64,000 nt of DNA, from NCBI RefSeq assembly GCF_014646275.1, contig NZ_BMND01000003.1, positions 367,988 to 431,987 on the forward strand, given 5' to 3'. The notes beneath the pieces were generated by a model that was given only the letters and a program-made list of their open reading frames with translations, did not search any database and was not told where the DNA came from. The DNA is from Streptomyces kronopolitis. GTDB lineage: Bacteria; Actinomycetota; Actinomycetes; Streptomycetales; Streptomycetaceae. A program made the position numbers and the translations under genes. This document shows positions 8,106 to 16,161 of this stretch, piece after piece (position 1 is the stretch's first letter; each line of letters begins with the position of its first letter).

Positions 8106-9176
8106 CTACGCATTGTCCGTGTCGAAGTGAATAAGGGGCTTGATGATTCCTCCTTCCTTCGTTTCCATCATCCGGAAGGCTCGCTCGATCTCGGTGAAGC
8201 TGAACTCATGGGTGGTCATCGGGGTGGGGTCGACCTTTCCCGTTTCCATCAGCCGGAAGATGCGGCGGAGCCATCCGCGTCCTCCGCGGTTGAAACCGCC
8301 GTAGACCTGCTTGTCGGACATGCCGTAGCCGAATGGCTCCAGGGGGATCTTCAGGGGCTCGCGTACCTCCCCGTGATACCCGACGTTGGAAATGCGGCCT
8401 CCCGGCTTCGTGACCCGGAATGCGGCCTCCCAGGTCGCGGGGGTGCCGAGTGCCTCGATGGCCGCGTCGACCCCCTGGCCGTCCGTCAGCTCCAGGATGC
8501 GCTCCACCGGATCGCACTGCGTGTGGTCGACGATCAGATCGGCGCCGAAGCGGCGGGCGAGGTCCTGGCGGGCGGGGACCGACTCGACGGCGATGATGAG
8601 CCCGGCGCCGAGGAGCCGGCAGCCGATCGTCGCCGACAGGCCGACGGCGCCCTGCGCGAAGATCGCCACGGTCTCGCCCAGTTGGAGTTCCGCGTGTTCG
8701 GCGGCGACGAACCCGGTCGAGAGCATGTCGGTCGCGTACAGCGCCTGGTGGTCGGAGAGTTCGTCGGGAATGGGCGCGAGGTTGGCCTCGGCGTTGTTGA
8801 CAAGAAAATACTGAGCCAGAGTCCCATCCCGCTGGGTGGTGAACTTGGCGCCGCCCAGCATCCGCCCTTGGCACTGAGAGGAGAACCCGCGCTGGCAGGA
8901 GTCGCACTGGAAGCAGGGCGTGATTCCGGCGGCCGCGACACGCTGGCCCTTGACCAGCCCCTCGACGGCCGAACCGAGGGCATGGACGACGCCTACCGCC
9001 TCATGCCCCAGTGTCACGTCCGGATCGACCGGGATCACGCCCCGCATGACGTGCACATCGGTCGTGCAGACCAAGGCCGCGGTGGTGCGCACGACCACGT
9101 CATTGGGGCCGGGTTCGGGAACCGGCTTCTCGATGACGCCGACCTCGCCCACCTTGCGGAGCACAAAGGCTCTCAC
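8106..9176 (-). CDS. Zinc-dependent alcohol dehydrogenase (MDR superfamily)
   Basis: A 356-residue medium-chain dehydrogenase. The catalytic zinc ligands are Cys in LVCTTDVH and His in GHEAVG, and the structural zinc site is C-x2-C-x2-C-x7-C (CFQCDSCQRGFSSQC). The Rossmann domain follows (AIFAQGAVGLSATIG). It oxidises an alcohol or reduces an aldehyde/ketone with NAD(P); the natural substrate is unknown. I chose the GTG at 9176 (VRAFVL) because GGAGG at 9183-9187 precedes it and MDR proteins start just here; the frame runs further upstream without support. It shares a 4-bp GTGA overlap with the small ORF at 9173-9307. Confidence 0.92.
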   Translation of the reverse strand: MRAFVLRKVGEVGVIEKPVPEPGPNDVVVRTTAALVCTTDVHVMRGVIPVDPDVTLGHEAVGVVHALGSAVEGLVKGQRVAAAGITPCFQCDSCQRGFSSQCQGRMLGGAKFTTQRDGTLAQYFLVNNAEANLAPIPDELSDHQALYATDMLSTGFVAAEHAELQLGETVAIFAQGAVGLSATIGCRLLGAGLIIAVESVPARQDLARRFGADLIVDHTQCDPVERILELTDGQGVDAAIEALGTPATWEAAFRVTKPGGRISNVGYHGEVREPLKIPLEPFGYGMSDKQVYGGFNRGGRGWLRRIFRLMETGKVDPTPMTTHEFSFTEIERAFRMMETKEGGIIKPLIHFDTDNA

Positions 9177-9307
9177 CGTGGGCCTCCGTCCGTTCGGCGG
9201 GGGAGGGCGGGGACCTCGCCGGTCGGCGAGAGCCGGCGGGCTACTCCGGTGACAGGGCCAAGGGTGTGGGTGTGCCCGGCGGTGGTGGGGGCGTGCGAGT
9301 GGCTCAT
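9173..9307 (-). CDS. Small His-containing ORF translationally coupled to alcohol dehydrogenase (putative)
   Basis: A 44-codon ORF that begins MSHSHAPTTAGHTHT, with GGAAGG upstream of its ATG. Its stop TGA (9173-9175) overlaps the GTG start of the dehydrogenase in the coupling arrangement GTGA. No family is recognised. The four early histidines could bind metal, but the rest is Pro/Arg-rich and could be fortuitous. It may be a leader that sets dehydrogenase translation. Confidence 0.42.
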   Translation of the reverse strand: MSHSHAPTTAGHTHTLGPVTGVARRLSPTGEVPALPRRTDGGPR

Positions 9308-9480
9308 GCCATCGCCCTTCCCGCGGACGGGACCGGAAGACGGCGGTCGGGCCATCTTCCGCCCGTTCAGCCGAGGCCGCGCGCCCGTGCGGTGTGGCGC
9401 GGGGCGGGGCGGAGGCTCGCGGAACCGTGGGCGGCTGCCGGGGCCGGGGCCGGGAACGAGGCGATCGGCGACGGGGTACC

Positions 9481-9580
9481 GACCACCGACCACCGGCCAC
9501 GATCACCGACCACAGCACAGGCCACCGGCCACGGCCACCGGCCACCGGCCACGGTCACCGACCACCGGCCACGGTCACCG
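9481..9580. repeat. Degenerate 20-bp minisatellite
   Basis: Two 20-bp units (9541-9560 and 9561-9580, 19 of 20 identical) of the type ACCACCGGCCACGGTCACCG, a near-identical copy at 9489-9508, and shorter CCACCGGC pieces between them. It fills the gap between the DegT-like gene and the dehydrogenase unit. No gene is seen in 9308-9584. Confidence 0.6.
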
Positions 9581-9584
9581 AGGA

Positions 9585-10841
9585 CTACCGGCCGCAGACC
9601 GTCGCCGGTACCGGGGGTGGGGCCGGTGTGCTGCCGTTCAGTTCGGCCAGGGACTCGTCCAGGGCCTCGACTAGGTGATCCTCCTGATGTGGGGTCAGAA
9701 GGGCATGGCAGGGGAGGTTCAGGTGCTGCTCGAACCAGCTGCGTTCGGCGACGGGGCACTCGCCGCGCAGGTGGCCGCGGTGGCGCCACTGCGGCAGCAG
9801 ATGCTGGGGGAAGTAGCGGAGCTGGATCTCCACACCCCGGCGGTCCAGGCTCAGGACGAGGCGGTCGCGCAGTTCCTGGTGGGAGGTGAAGCAGGTGTAG
9901 AGGTGGTAGGCGTGTGTGCTGTGGGCGGGCGCCGACTGGGGCGTCATGAAGGGGTAGCGGGCCAGTACCTCGTCCAGCCGCGCGGCGAGCGTGCGGCGTC
10001 GGACGGTGGCGGCCGGGAGCCGGGCCAGCTGGGCCTGGCCGAGGGCGGCGACCATGTCCGGCATCGTCGCGTCCCCGCCCGGCCGCCGTGTCCGGCCGCG
10101 GTGGAGCGGGATGGTGTGCGGGGTCCACAGGGCGGCATTGGGCGCGGCCGTCCGGTCCGGGAGCAGGTGCGCGCTGCGTGCGTCGGTGTCCTCGGCACGC
10201 AGCCGGTGCAGGCGCCGGGCCCAGTCGTCGCGGTCGCAGGTGATCAGCCCGCCCTTGCCGAGCGCGCTGTCCTTCCTGGAGTTCCGGAGACTGAACGTGG
10301 CGATGTCCGCCAGCGATCCGGCGCTCCGTCCGCGGTAGCGGGTGCCCAGCGCGTGGGCGCAGTCCTCCAGCACCAGGAAGCCGTGGCGGCGGGCCAGCGC
10401 CATGACGGTGTCCATCTCGGCGGGGCAGCCGCCGTAGTGCACCAGCAGAAGAGCCTTGGTGCGCGGGGTGATCAGCGACTCCAGTACGGCCGGGTCGATG
10501 GCGAGGGTGGTGGGGTCGACATCGCAGAACCTGACCCGTACGTCGTAGTCGAACAGCGGCCGGACGGTGGCCTGGTGGGTCTGCGGGGTGGCGATCACCT
10601 CGTCGCCGGGGGTCAGGCCGAGCATCCGGACCGCCAGCTGCAGGGCGACCGTTCCGCTGGTCACCGAGACCGCGTGCCGGCTGCCGACCGATGCGGCGAA
10701 GGAGCGCTCGAACCGTTCCCGCCGCACACCGGTCGGCAGCGGGGCGCTCTCGTGGAGGAGTTCGGCGCGTACCGCTGCCTCGGTGTCGGCGGGCAGCGCT
10801 CCCCGCTTTCCCCAGGGCACGACGTAACTCTTGTCCAGCAT
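9585..10841 (-). CDS. DegT/DnrJ/EryC1/StrS family protein with altered PLP-lysine site
   Basis: A 418-residue fold-type-I PLP protein of the sugar aminotransferase family. SVTSGTVALQLAVRMLG is the phosphate-binding region, followed by GDEVIATPQTHQAT and LEDCAHALGTRYRGRSAGSLADIATFS. In active members the Schiff-base Lys sits seven residues into the FSxxxxK...G-x-GG motif. Here the motif reads FSLRNSRKDSALGKGG, with Arg at that place and Lys one position later. Activity is therefore uncertain; some DegT-fold proteins are regulators or dehydratases. I chose the ATG at 10841 (MLDKSYVVPWG) because a G-rich site (GGGGGGA) lies 6 nt upstream. The adjacent 246-bp gap (10842-11087) shows nothing clear. 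Confidence 0.82.
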   Translation of the reverse strand: MLDKSYVVPWGKRGALPADTEAAVRAELLHESAPLPTGVRRERFERSFAASVGSRHAVSVTSGTVALQLAVRMLGLTPGDEVIATPQTHQATVRPLFDYDVRVRFCDVDPTTLAIDPAVLESLITPRTKALLLVHYGGCPAEMDTVMALARRHGFLVLEDCAHALGTRYRGRSAGSLADIATFSLRNSRKDSALGKGGLITCDRDDWARRLHRLRAEDTDARSAHLLPDRTAAPNAALWTPHTIPLHRGRTRRPGGDATMPDMVAALGQAQLARLPAATVRRRTLAARLDEVLARYPFMTPQSAPAHSTHAYHLYTCFTSHQELRDRLVLSLDRRGVEIQLRYFPQHLLPQWRHRGHLRGECPVAERSWFEQHLNLPCHALLTPHQEDHLVEALDESLAELNGSTPAPPPVPATVCGR

Positions 10842-11087
10842 CAGATCCCCCCAGATGGTCGCCGGCGCACCGATGGGTGCCCTACCCATGACAGCCGAAG
10901 GACTGCGCGGGGTGAAGAGCGGGCGGTGGTCAGCAAGGTCAGTTCGGTCAGGTTGCGCGTCGGTGCCGTGCGCGCGCATTGTCCATGCCGGCCACGTCGG
11001 TCGCCGGGTCCGACCGGAAGGGTTGCCGGACGGTTGCCCGGCGATTCCGCCCCGCCACGCTTCGACCCGTCCCGGCCGCCCGGTGGA

Positions 11088-12460
11088 TCAGTCCTCGTCC
11101 TCGCGGCCGGCCCCGCGAAACGAGCTCTCCGCGAGGACCATCTTGCGCTTGACCGGCGGCAGATGGTTCATCGTGCGCATCGCGGTGCGCATGCCCGTCC
11201 GGGCCAGGGTGCCGAGCAGGTCACCCTTGTGCATGACGGAGTGACCGTCCATCTGGGCACGGGACTTGATGACGGCGTCCCAGGCGTAGGACGTCATCGT
11301 CGACTCGTACCCGCCCACCGCGTCCAGGAGGGACAGCTCGCCGCGGCTCGCGGCGGCCAGCTTGCGGGTGAGCAGCCGGGCGTCGCGCAGCGCGGTGTTG
11401 GCGCCCACCCCGCGGCCCGGCGTCATGGTGTGGATGGCGTCACCGATGAGCGTGACGCTGCTGGGCTTCCACGGGTCGATCGGCTCGGACGTCCGGATCA
11501 CCAGGGGGAAGCTGCTGTCCGGGTCACCGAGCGAGAAGATCCGCCGGTAGTCGGGGTGCCACGAGGCCGTCTTCTCCGTCACGAGCTGCTGGATGCGGGC
11601 GCCGCGCAGCTGCGTGACGTCCTTCGGCAGCCACTTCTCCGACGCGGCGAAGCCCCACATGATGTAGTCGCGGCTGTTGTCGTAGAGCATCCCGGGCCAG
11701 GCGCGCAGCGCCTCCGCGTCGGTGCTGCCGATGCCCGCCTTCGGCTTGCCGTCCTCGTCCCACTTGAAGCGCATCACATGCAGGATGCACATGAACCCCT
11801 TGGGGCCGTGCACCATGGTGACGCCTTCCATCACCTCTTGGGCAGCAGCGCGCGGGTCTCGTCGGTGAGCGGCGTCTTGCCGGTGATACCGATCAGGCCG
11901 GTGTCGATCAGCTTGGCGTGCGGCAGATACTGCTTGCGGACAAGGGAGTTGGCTCCCTCGGCACCCACGAGAACGTCGCCGGTGGCGGACTCGCCGTCCG
12001 CGAAGAACGCGGTGACGCGCCCGTCGGCGTGCTGCTCGTAGTGGGTGAAGCACTTGTCGAAGTGGACGACGTCCTCCACGCCCGTCAGCAGCACCTGGCG
12101 CAGCGTCATGCGGCTCACCGACTCGTCGGCGTCGTCCTCCGACGGCTGGTCCTCCGCCTTGAGCACCTCGGGTCCGGCCGAGAAGAGGAATTTCTTCTCA
12201 TGCGTCATCTGGTTGCCGTACAGGGGGCGTTGGGCGCAGGTGGTGAGAAAGGTGTCGTACAGCTCGGGTGACAGGTTGGCCCGCAGCGCCCGCTTACCGT
12301 CGGCGTCGATCCCGACCCGGTAGCCCTGCAGACCGTCGCGGCGGGTGCGGTCGCGCTCGTACACCGCGACGCTGACGCCCGCACGCTTGAGGCCCTGCGC
12401 GAGGCAGAGCCCGCCCGTGCCGGCGCCGATGATGATGACATGCAAAGGTAAACCGGGCAT
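11088..12460 (-). pseudogene. FAD-dependent monooxygenase, frameshifted
   Basis: A PHBH-fold aromatic hydroxylase broken by a frameshift. The N-terminal half (MPGLPLHVIIIGAGTGG, GxGxxG FAD motif; VLVGAEGANSLVR) stops after LLPKR at about 11831. The next frame resumes at once with QEVMEGVTMVHGPKG and carries the second FAD motif (TLIGDAIHTMTPGRGVGANTALRDARLL) to the natural C-terminus. Restoring one C in the CCC run at 11840-11842 would give LLPQEVMEG and one 457-residue enzyme. Either a recent mutation or a sequence error is possible. GGGAG precedes the start at 12460. The PadR regulator gene directly upstream probably controlled it. Confidence 0.8.
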
Positions 12461-12538
12461 GGTGGTCTCCCATTTCGTCATGGTGGCGGCGTGTCGGCGC
12501 CGTGGGCCGCGGACGCGAGGACGCGCCGCGGACAGCCC

Positions 12539-13153
12539 TCAGCGGGCGTGGGCGGCGGCCATCGCGGCCAGCCACTCCTTGGTCCAGGTGATGCGCCCGG
12601 AGCGCAGGTCCGCGATCACCGATTCCACCCAGTGCAGCTCCGCGGCGGTCGTGGCCCGCATGCACTCCATCTCCAGGGTGAACAGCCGGCCCCATTCGCC
12701 CGACGCCGCTATCTGCGTGTCGAGCCGGGCCAGTTCGGTGGCGAGGTTGGTCCGGCGCTTCTCCAGCTGTTCGGCCACCTCGCCGGGTTCGAGGAGGGGG
12801 ACGAACGCCATGGCGGCCAGGAACTCCGGGTACTCGCGGGTCGGAGCCGCCAACGCGTCGAGCATCCAGTCGCGCCACACGGCACGCCCCTCGTCCGTGA
12901 GGGCGTAGAGCGTCCGCTCGGGGCGGTTGTGCTCGCGGCTGCTCTCCCGCACCTCGATCAGCCCCTTGCGGTGCAGGCGGTCGATGGTGCGGTAAAGGCT
13001 GGCCCGCTGGCCCACATTGACCACTTCGCCCTTGCCGCGGTCCTTCATCAACCGCTGCATCTTGTAGGGATGCATGCCGGGCTGCTGCTGGTGGTCCACC
13101 TCGGCCAGCAGGGACAGCACCGCCAGAGCCAACGTTGAGCGCCTGTACGTCAT
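12539..13153 (-). CDS. PadR family transcriptional regulator
   Basis: A 204-residue regulator with the PadR winged-helix domain at residues 5-90 (LALAVLSLLAE, GQRASLYRTIDRLHRKGLIEV, RTLYALTDEGRAVWRDWML) and a helical C-terminal dimerisation domain of the Vir_act type. PadR proteins usually repress a neighbouring gene until a phenolic or antibiotic ligand binds. The broken FAD monooxygenase lies 78 nt downstream on the same strand and is the natural target. The ATG follows a TAACCT -10 by 7 nt, so the gene looks leaderless and is probably autoregulated through the inverted repeat just upstream. Confidence 0.88.
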   Translation of the reverse strand: MTYRRSTLALAVLSLLAEVDHQQQPGMHPYKMQRLMKDRGKGEVVNVGQRASLYRTIDRLHRKGLIEVRESSREHNRPERTLYALTDEGRAVWRDWMLDALAAPTREYPEFLAAMAFVPLLEPGEVAEQLEKRRTNLATELARLDTQIAASGEWGRLFTLEMECMRATTAAELHWVESVIADLRSGRITWTKEWLAAMAAAHAR

Positions 13154-13160
13154 AGTTTCC

Positions 13161-13184
13161 AGGTTACTAGTCGACGGGCGACTA
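13161..13184 (-). promoter_or_regulatory. padR promoter with inverted repeat
   Basis: On the minus strand TAACCT (13161-13166) ends 7 nt before the ATG. Immediately upstream, TAGTCG (13168-13173) and CGACTA (13179-13184) form an inverted repeat with 5-nt spacing, well placed for autorepression. Confidence 0.45.
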
Positions 13185-13207
13185 TCATCCGAGCCCCGGG
13201 ACTGGAC

Positions 13208-13640
13208 TTACCGACGCGGATGTTGTGGGCGACCAGCGGGGTGTCCGGGGCTGACGTTCCACCGCAGCGTGTCGGCCGTGGGCCGTGGGGACGTAGGCGG
13301 TGCTGCCGTGGATCGAGATGTTCGTCTGCTCGGTGCAGGCCAGGATGATCACGCCACCGGAGACGTTCGCGGCCGTTCTGGCTGATGGTGCAGCGGATCG
13401 TCGGCCGGTCCGGCGGCAGGCCCTCGACCGGGCAGATCAGCGCCATCCCGCTGTTGTCGTGGCTGACGCTGTGCTGGTACAGGTCGCCGACGCCCGCGCC
13501 GTCGCCGTCGACGTCGACGGCAAAGGTGAAGGCGATGGCAAACGCCCCCAACTCGACCGCGTCGCCACCGCCGTTGGTGTTGTATCGCAGCGTCGTGCGG
13601 TCGGAGTTCGACGACCAGATGCCGCGTGGCCGGTGGTCGG
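13208..13640 (-). pseudogene. Decayed gene remnant in three reading frames
   Basis: Protein-like sequence on the minus strand runs as IWSSNSDRTTLRYNTNGG... to CTISQNG in one frame, then NVSGGVIILACTEQTNISIH to VPTAHG in a second, then DTLRWNVSPGHP and a stop in a third. The pieces join without gaps, as in a gene with two frameshifts. The 5' part is missing where the LacI gene ends. DVDGDG and alternating hydrophobic patterns suggest a beta-rich, possibly exported protein; no family is assigned. Confidence 0.4.
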
Positions 13641-13654
13641 TCGAGCCCCCCGCC

Positions 13655-14686
13655 TCAACCCCCCGTCGGAGGAGGCCCCGTGCTGCCGCGGGGGACGAGT
13701 TCGGTGGGGAGGACGATGTGGCGTTCGTGGGCGCCGTCGGAGTCGTCGATCACCGAGCGGGTGAGGGCTATGGCGGTGCGGCCGAGTTCCACGGCGGGCT
13801 GGGCCAGGGTGGTCAGGCCCATGACTCCCGCCATGACGTGGTCGTCGAAGCCCATCACCGAAACCTGCCCGGGAACCGAGACGTTGGCCGCGCGCAGGGC
13901 CGCCAGCAGCCGGAACGCCAGGTCGTCGGTCTCGGTGAACAGGGCGGTCGGCGGGGACTGGAGGCTCATCAGCCGCCCCACGGCCGTGGCCATGCCGCTG
14001 CCCTTCCAGCCGGGCACGCTCATCACCAGGGAGGGGTCGTGCTCCAGCCCGGCGTCGGCGAGGGCCCGCAGATGCCCGGCGAGGCGGTTCTTGCTGCTCC
14101 AGGCGAAGCCGGTCTCGTCGAAGGTCTGGAGGAAGGCGATCCGCCGGTGGCCGAGGTTGAGCAGATGGCGGGTGCCGCGCAGGGCGGCGTCCTCGTCGTC
14201 GACGTAGACGCTGGGGCGCCCCGGTGCGTGCTGGCTGACGAACACTAGGGGCATCCCCAGATCGTCCAGCCGGGCGCGCTCGGCGGGGGTGAGGGCGAAG
14301 CTCACCACGAGGAGGGCGTCGGCGTTGCGGCGGGCGGGCAGCCGGTCGAAGAAGTCGGCGCGTTCGTGGACATCGCTCACGCTGTAGACCAGCAGGTCCA
14401 GGCCCGCCTCGCGCAGCGCGGGCGCCATCCCGGACAGCGCCGAACTCAGGAACCACGAGGCCAGGTTGGGCATGAGGACGGCGACCCGGCCGGTGCGGCC
14501 GGTGACCAGGCTGGATGCGCTGCGGGTGATCGCGAACGAGAGCTCGCGGGCCGCGGATTCGACGCGGGCGCGGGTGGTGTCCGAGACGGTGGACAGCCCG
14601 CGCAGCGTGCGCGACACCGTGGACACCGAGACCCCCGCCCGATGGGCCACATCGGCCATCGTGGCCTCGCTCCGAGCTGAGGACAT
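13655..14686 (-). CDS. LacI family transcriptional regulator of the sugar-uptake operon
   Basis: A 343-residue repressor. The N-terminal helix-turn-helix MADVAHRAGVSVSTVSRTLRG is canonical, followed by the hinge and a periplasmic-binding-like sensor domain (RVAVLMPNLASWFLSSAL, SVMGFDDH). It is divergent from the sugar ABC operon and almost certainly represses it until a sugar binds. Two sites sharing TGACAGCG flank the intergenic region. The ATG follows a TAGCGT -10 by 6 nt, a leaderless arrangement with one operator just upstream, so autoregulation is likely. Confidence 0.92.
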   Translation of the reverse strand: MSSARSEATMADVAHRAGVSVSTVSRTLRGLSTVSDTTRARVESAARELSFAITRSASSLVTGRTGRVAVLMPNLASWFLSSALSGMAPALREAGLDLLVYSVSDVHERADFFDRLPARRNADALLVVSFALTPAERARLDDLGMPLVFVSQHAPGRPSVYVDDEDAALRGTRHLLNLGHRRIAFLQTFDETGFAWSSKNRLAGHLRALADAGLEHDPSLVMSVPGWKGSGMATAVGRLMSLQSPPTALFTETDDLAFRLLAALRAANVSVPGQVSVMGFDDHVMAGVMGLTTLAQPAVELGRTAIALTRSVIDDSDGAHERHIVLPTELVPRGSTGPPPTGG

Positions 14687-14692
14687 GCCGGG

Positions 14693-14726
14693 ACGCTAGC
14701 ACAAAATCGCGATGACAGCGTTGCCA
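14693..14726 (-). promoter_or_regulatory. lacI-type gene promoter and operator 1
   Basis: On the minus strand TAGCGT (14693-14698) lies 6 nt before the regulator ATG. The imperfect palindrome TGACAGCGTTGCCA (14713-14726) lies in the -35 area. It shares its TGACAGCG half with the site before the transport operon. Confidence 0.6.
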
Positions 14727-14762
14727 GGAGAATCCTCGCCGAAATCTGTTGTTCATCACCCG

Positions 14763-14805
14763 TTGACCTGGCGACAAGGCCACTTCTAGCCTGCAAGCGC
14801 TGTCA
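14763..14805 (+). promoter_or_regulatory. Sugar operon promoter and operator 2
   Basis: TTGACC (14763-14768), an 18-nt spacer and TAGCCT (14787-14792) make a good vegetative promoter. TGCAAGCGCTGTCA (14792-14805) begins at the last base of the -10 and covers the expected start of transcription, so a bound LacI protein would block initiation. Confidence 0.7.
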
Positions 14806-14835
14806 TCGAAGTCAGCCAAGACGTGAGGAGCACGC

Positions 14836-16161
14836 ATGGCCTTGCGCCGCAGAACCCTGCTCGCGAGCGGTCTCGCCCTCGGAGCCGGGTTCACCAGCGG
14901 TTGCGCGGGCAAGCCCCTGGACACCCTGCTGACCCAGGCTGCCCACACCCCGCGTACCCCGGCCACTCTCACCTGGTGGGTATCCGAAATCCCCGCCCGG
15001 AACGGTCCGGTGGTGGCCGACCTGATCATTCGCGCCTTCCAGCGCCGCCATCCGAACATCCGCGTCCGGAAGTCGAACGCGCTGAGCGCCACCGACGCCA
15101 ACCGCGCCGCCGTCACCACCCAGCTCGCGGGGGCCTCACCCACTCCGGACGTCTATCTCGGCGACACCACCTGGCCCGCCCAGTTCGGCGCCAACTCCCT
15201 TGCCCTGCCGCTGCAGAAGCTGCTGCCGAAGGACTTCTGGGAGGGCTACCCGCCGGCGCTGCGCAGGGTCAGCGAATACCGCGGCGCCGTCTACGCGCTG
15301 CCCTTCTACACCGACAGCGCCTACCTCTTCTACCGCAAGGACCTGCTGGCCAAGCACGGGCTGCCGGTGCCCCGCACCTGGGAGGAGCTGCTGCGCACCT
15401 CCCGGAAGATCCAGCGGGCCGGCGACGCCGCCTACGGCTTCCTCTGGCAGGCCAACGTCTCGGAGTCGCTGACCTGCAACGTCGCCGAGTTCCTGGCCGA
15501 CGCCGACGCCCCCGTGCTGGATGGGGAGGGCAAGGTGGCGCTGAACGGGCCGGGGGCGGAGCGGGCGTTCGCGATGATGCGGCAGTTCACCGAGACCGGC
15601 GTCTCGCCCGCCACGGTCACCACCTACGTGGAGGCGGACTCGCAGGACGCCTTCGTCGGCGGCCGCGGCGTCTTCCTGCGCAACTGGTCCTACGCCTGGG
15701 GCAACGCGGCCGACCGCTCGGCCTCCAAGATCGCGGGCCGGGTCGGTGTCGCCCCGCGCCCCGGCTTCGACGGCGGCGGCCCGCCCGGGGTGAGCTGCGC
15801 CGGCGGCTGGAGCAACTTCGTCAATCCCAACTCCCACAACCTCGGGGCCGCGGTCGCCTTCGCCCGCTTCTGCGCCGGCGAGGAGGCACAGATGATCCTG
15901 CTGAAGAACGCCGGGGTGATCCCGGCCATGCAAGAGGTGCTCACCCGACCCGAGGCCCGCCAGGCCGGCGACCCCACGCTCACCATGGCGCACGGGCTGC
16001 GCCTGGTCGCCCGCCCCGTGCAGACCCCCTACTACTCCCAGGTCAGCAAGGCGCTCTACACCCAGGGCAACGCGGTGACCGGCGGCCGGACCTCCCCGGC
16101 CGGGGCCGTGCGCGCCGCCCGCGAGGACATCCGGACCGCGCTGGAAGGCAGGGCCCTGTGA
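14836..16161 (+). CDS. Extracellular sugar-binding lipoprotein of ABC importer
   Basis: A 441-residue family 1 solute-binding protein. The signal peptide ends in the lipobox TSGC (Cys at about residue 23), so the mature protein is lipid-anchored outside the membrane. LTWWVSEI, VVADLIIRAFQRRHPNIRV and DVYLGDTTWPAQF fit the maltose/trehalose-binding group. With two permeases, a GH13 enzyme and a LacI regulator, the expected ligand is an alpha-glucoside such as maltose, trehalose or a related oligosaccharide. AGGAG lies 5 nt before the ATG. It is the first gene of the operon. Confidence 0.92.
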   Translation: MALRRRTLLASGLALGAGFTSGCAGKPLDTLLTQAAHTPRTPATLTWWVSEIPARNGPVVADLIIRAFQRRHPNIRVRKSNALSATDANRAAVTTQLAGASPTPDVYLGDTTWPAQFGANSLALPLQKLLPKDFWEGYPPALRRVSEYRGAVYALPFYTDSAYLFYRKDLLAKHGLPVPRTWEELLRTSRKIQRAGDAAYGFLWQANVSESLTCNVAEFLADADAPVLDGEGKVALNGPGAERAFAMMRQFTETGVSPATVTTYVEADSQDAFVGGRGVFLRNWSYAWGNAADRSASKIAGRVGVAPRPGFDGGGPPGVSCAGGWSNFVNPNSHNLGAAVAFARFCAGEEAQMILLKNAGVIPAMQEVLTRPEARQAGDPTLTMAHGLRLVARPVQTPYYSQVSKALYTQGNAVTGGRTSPAGAVRAAREDIRTALEGRAL

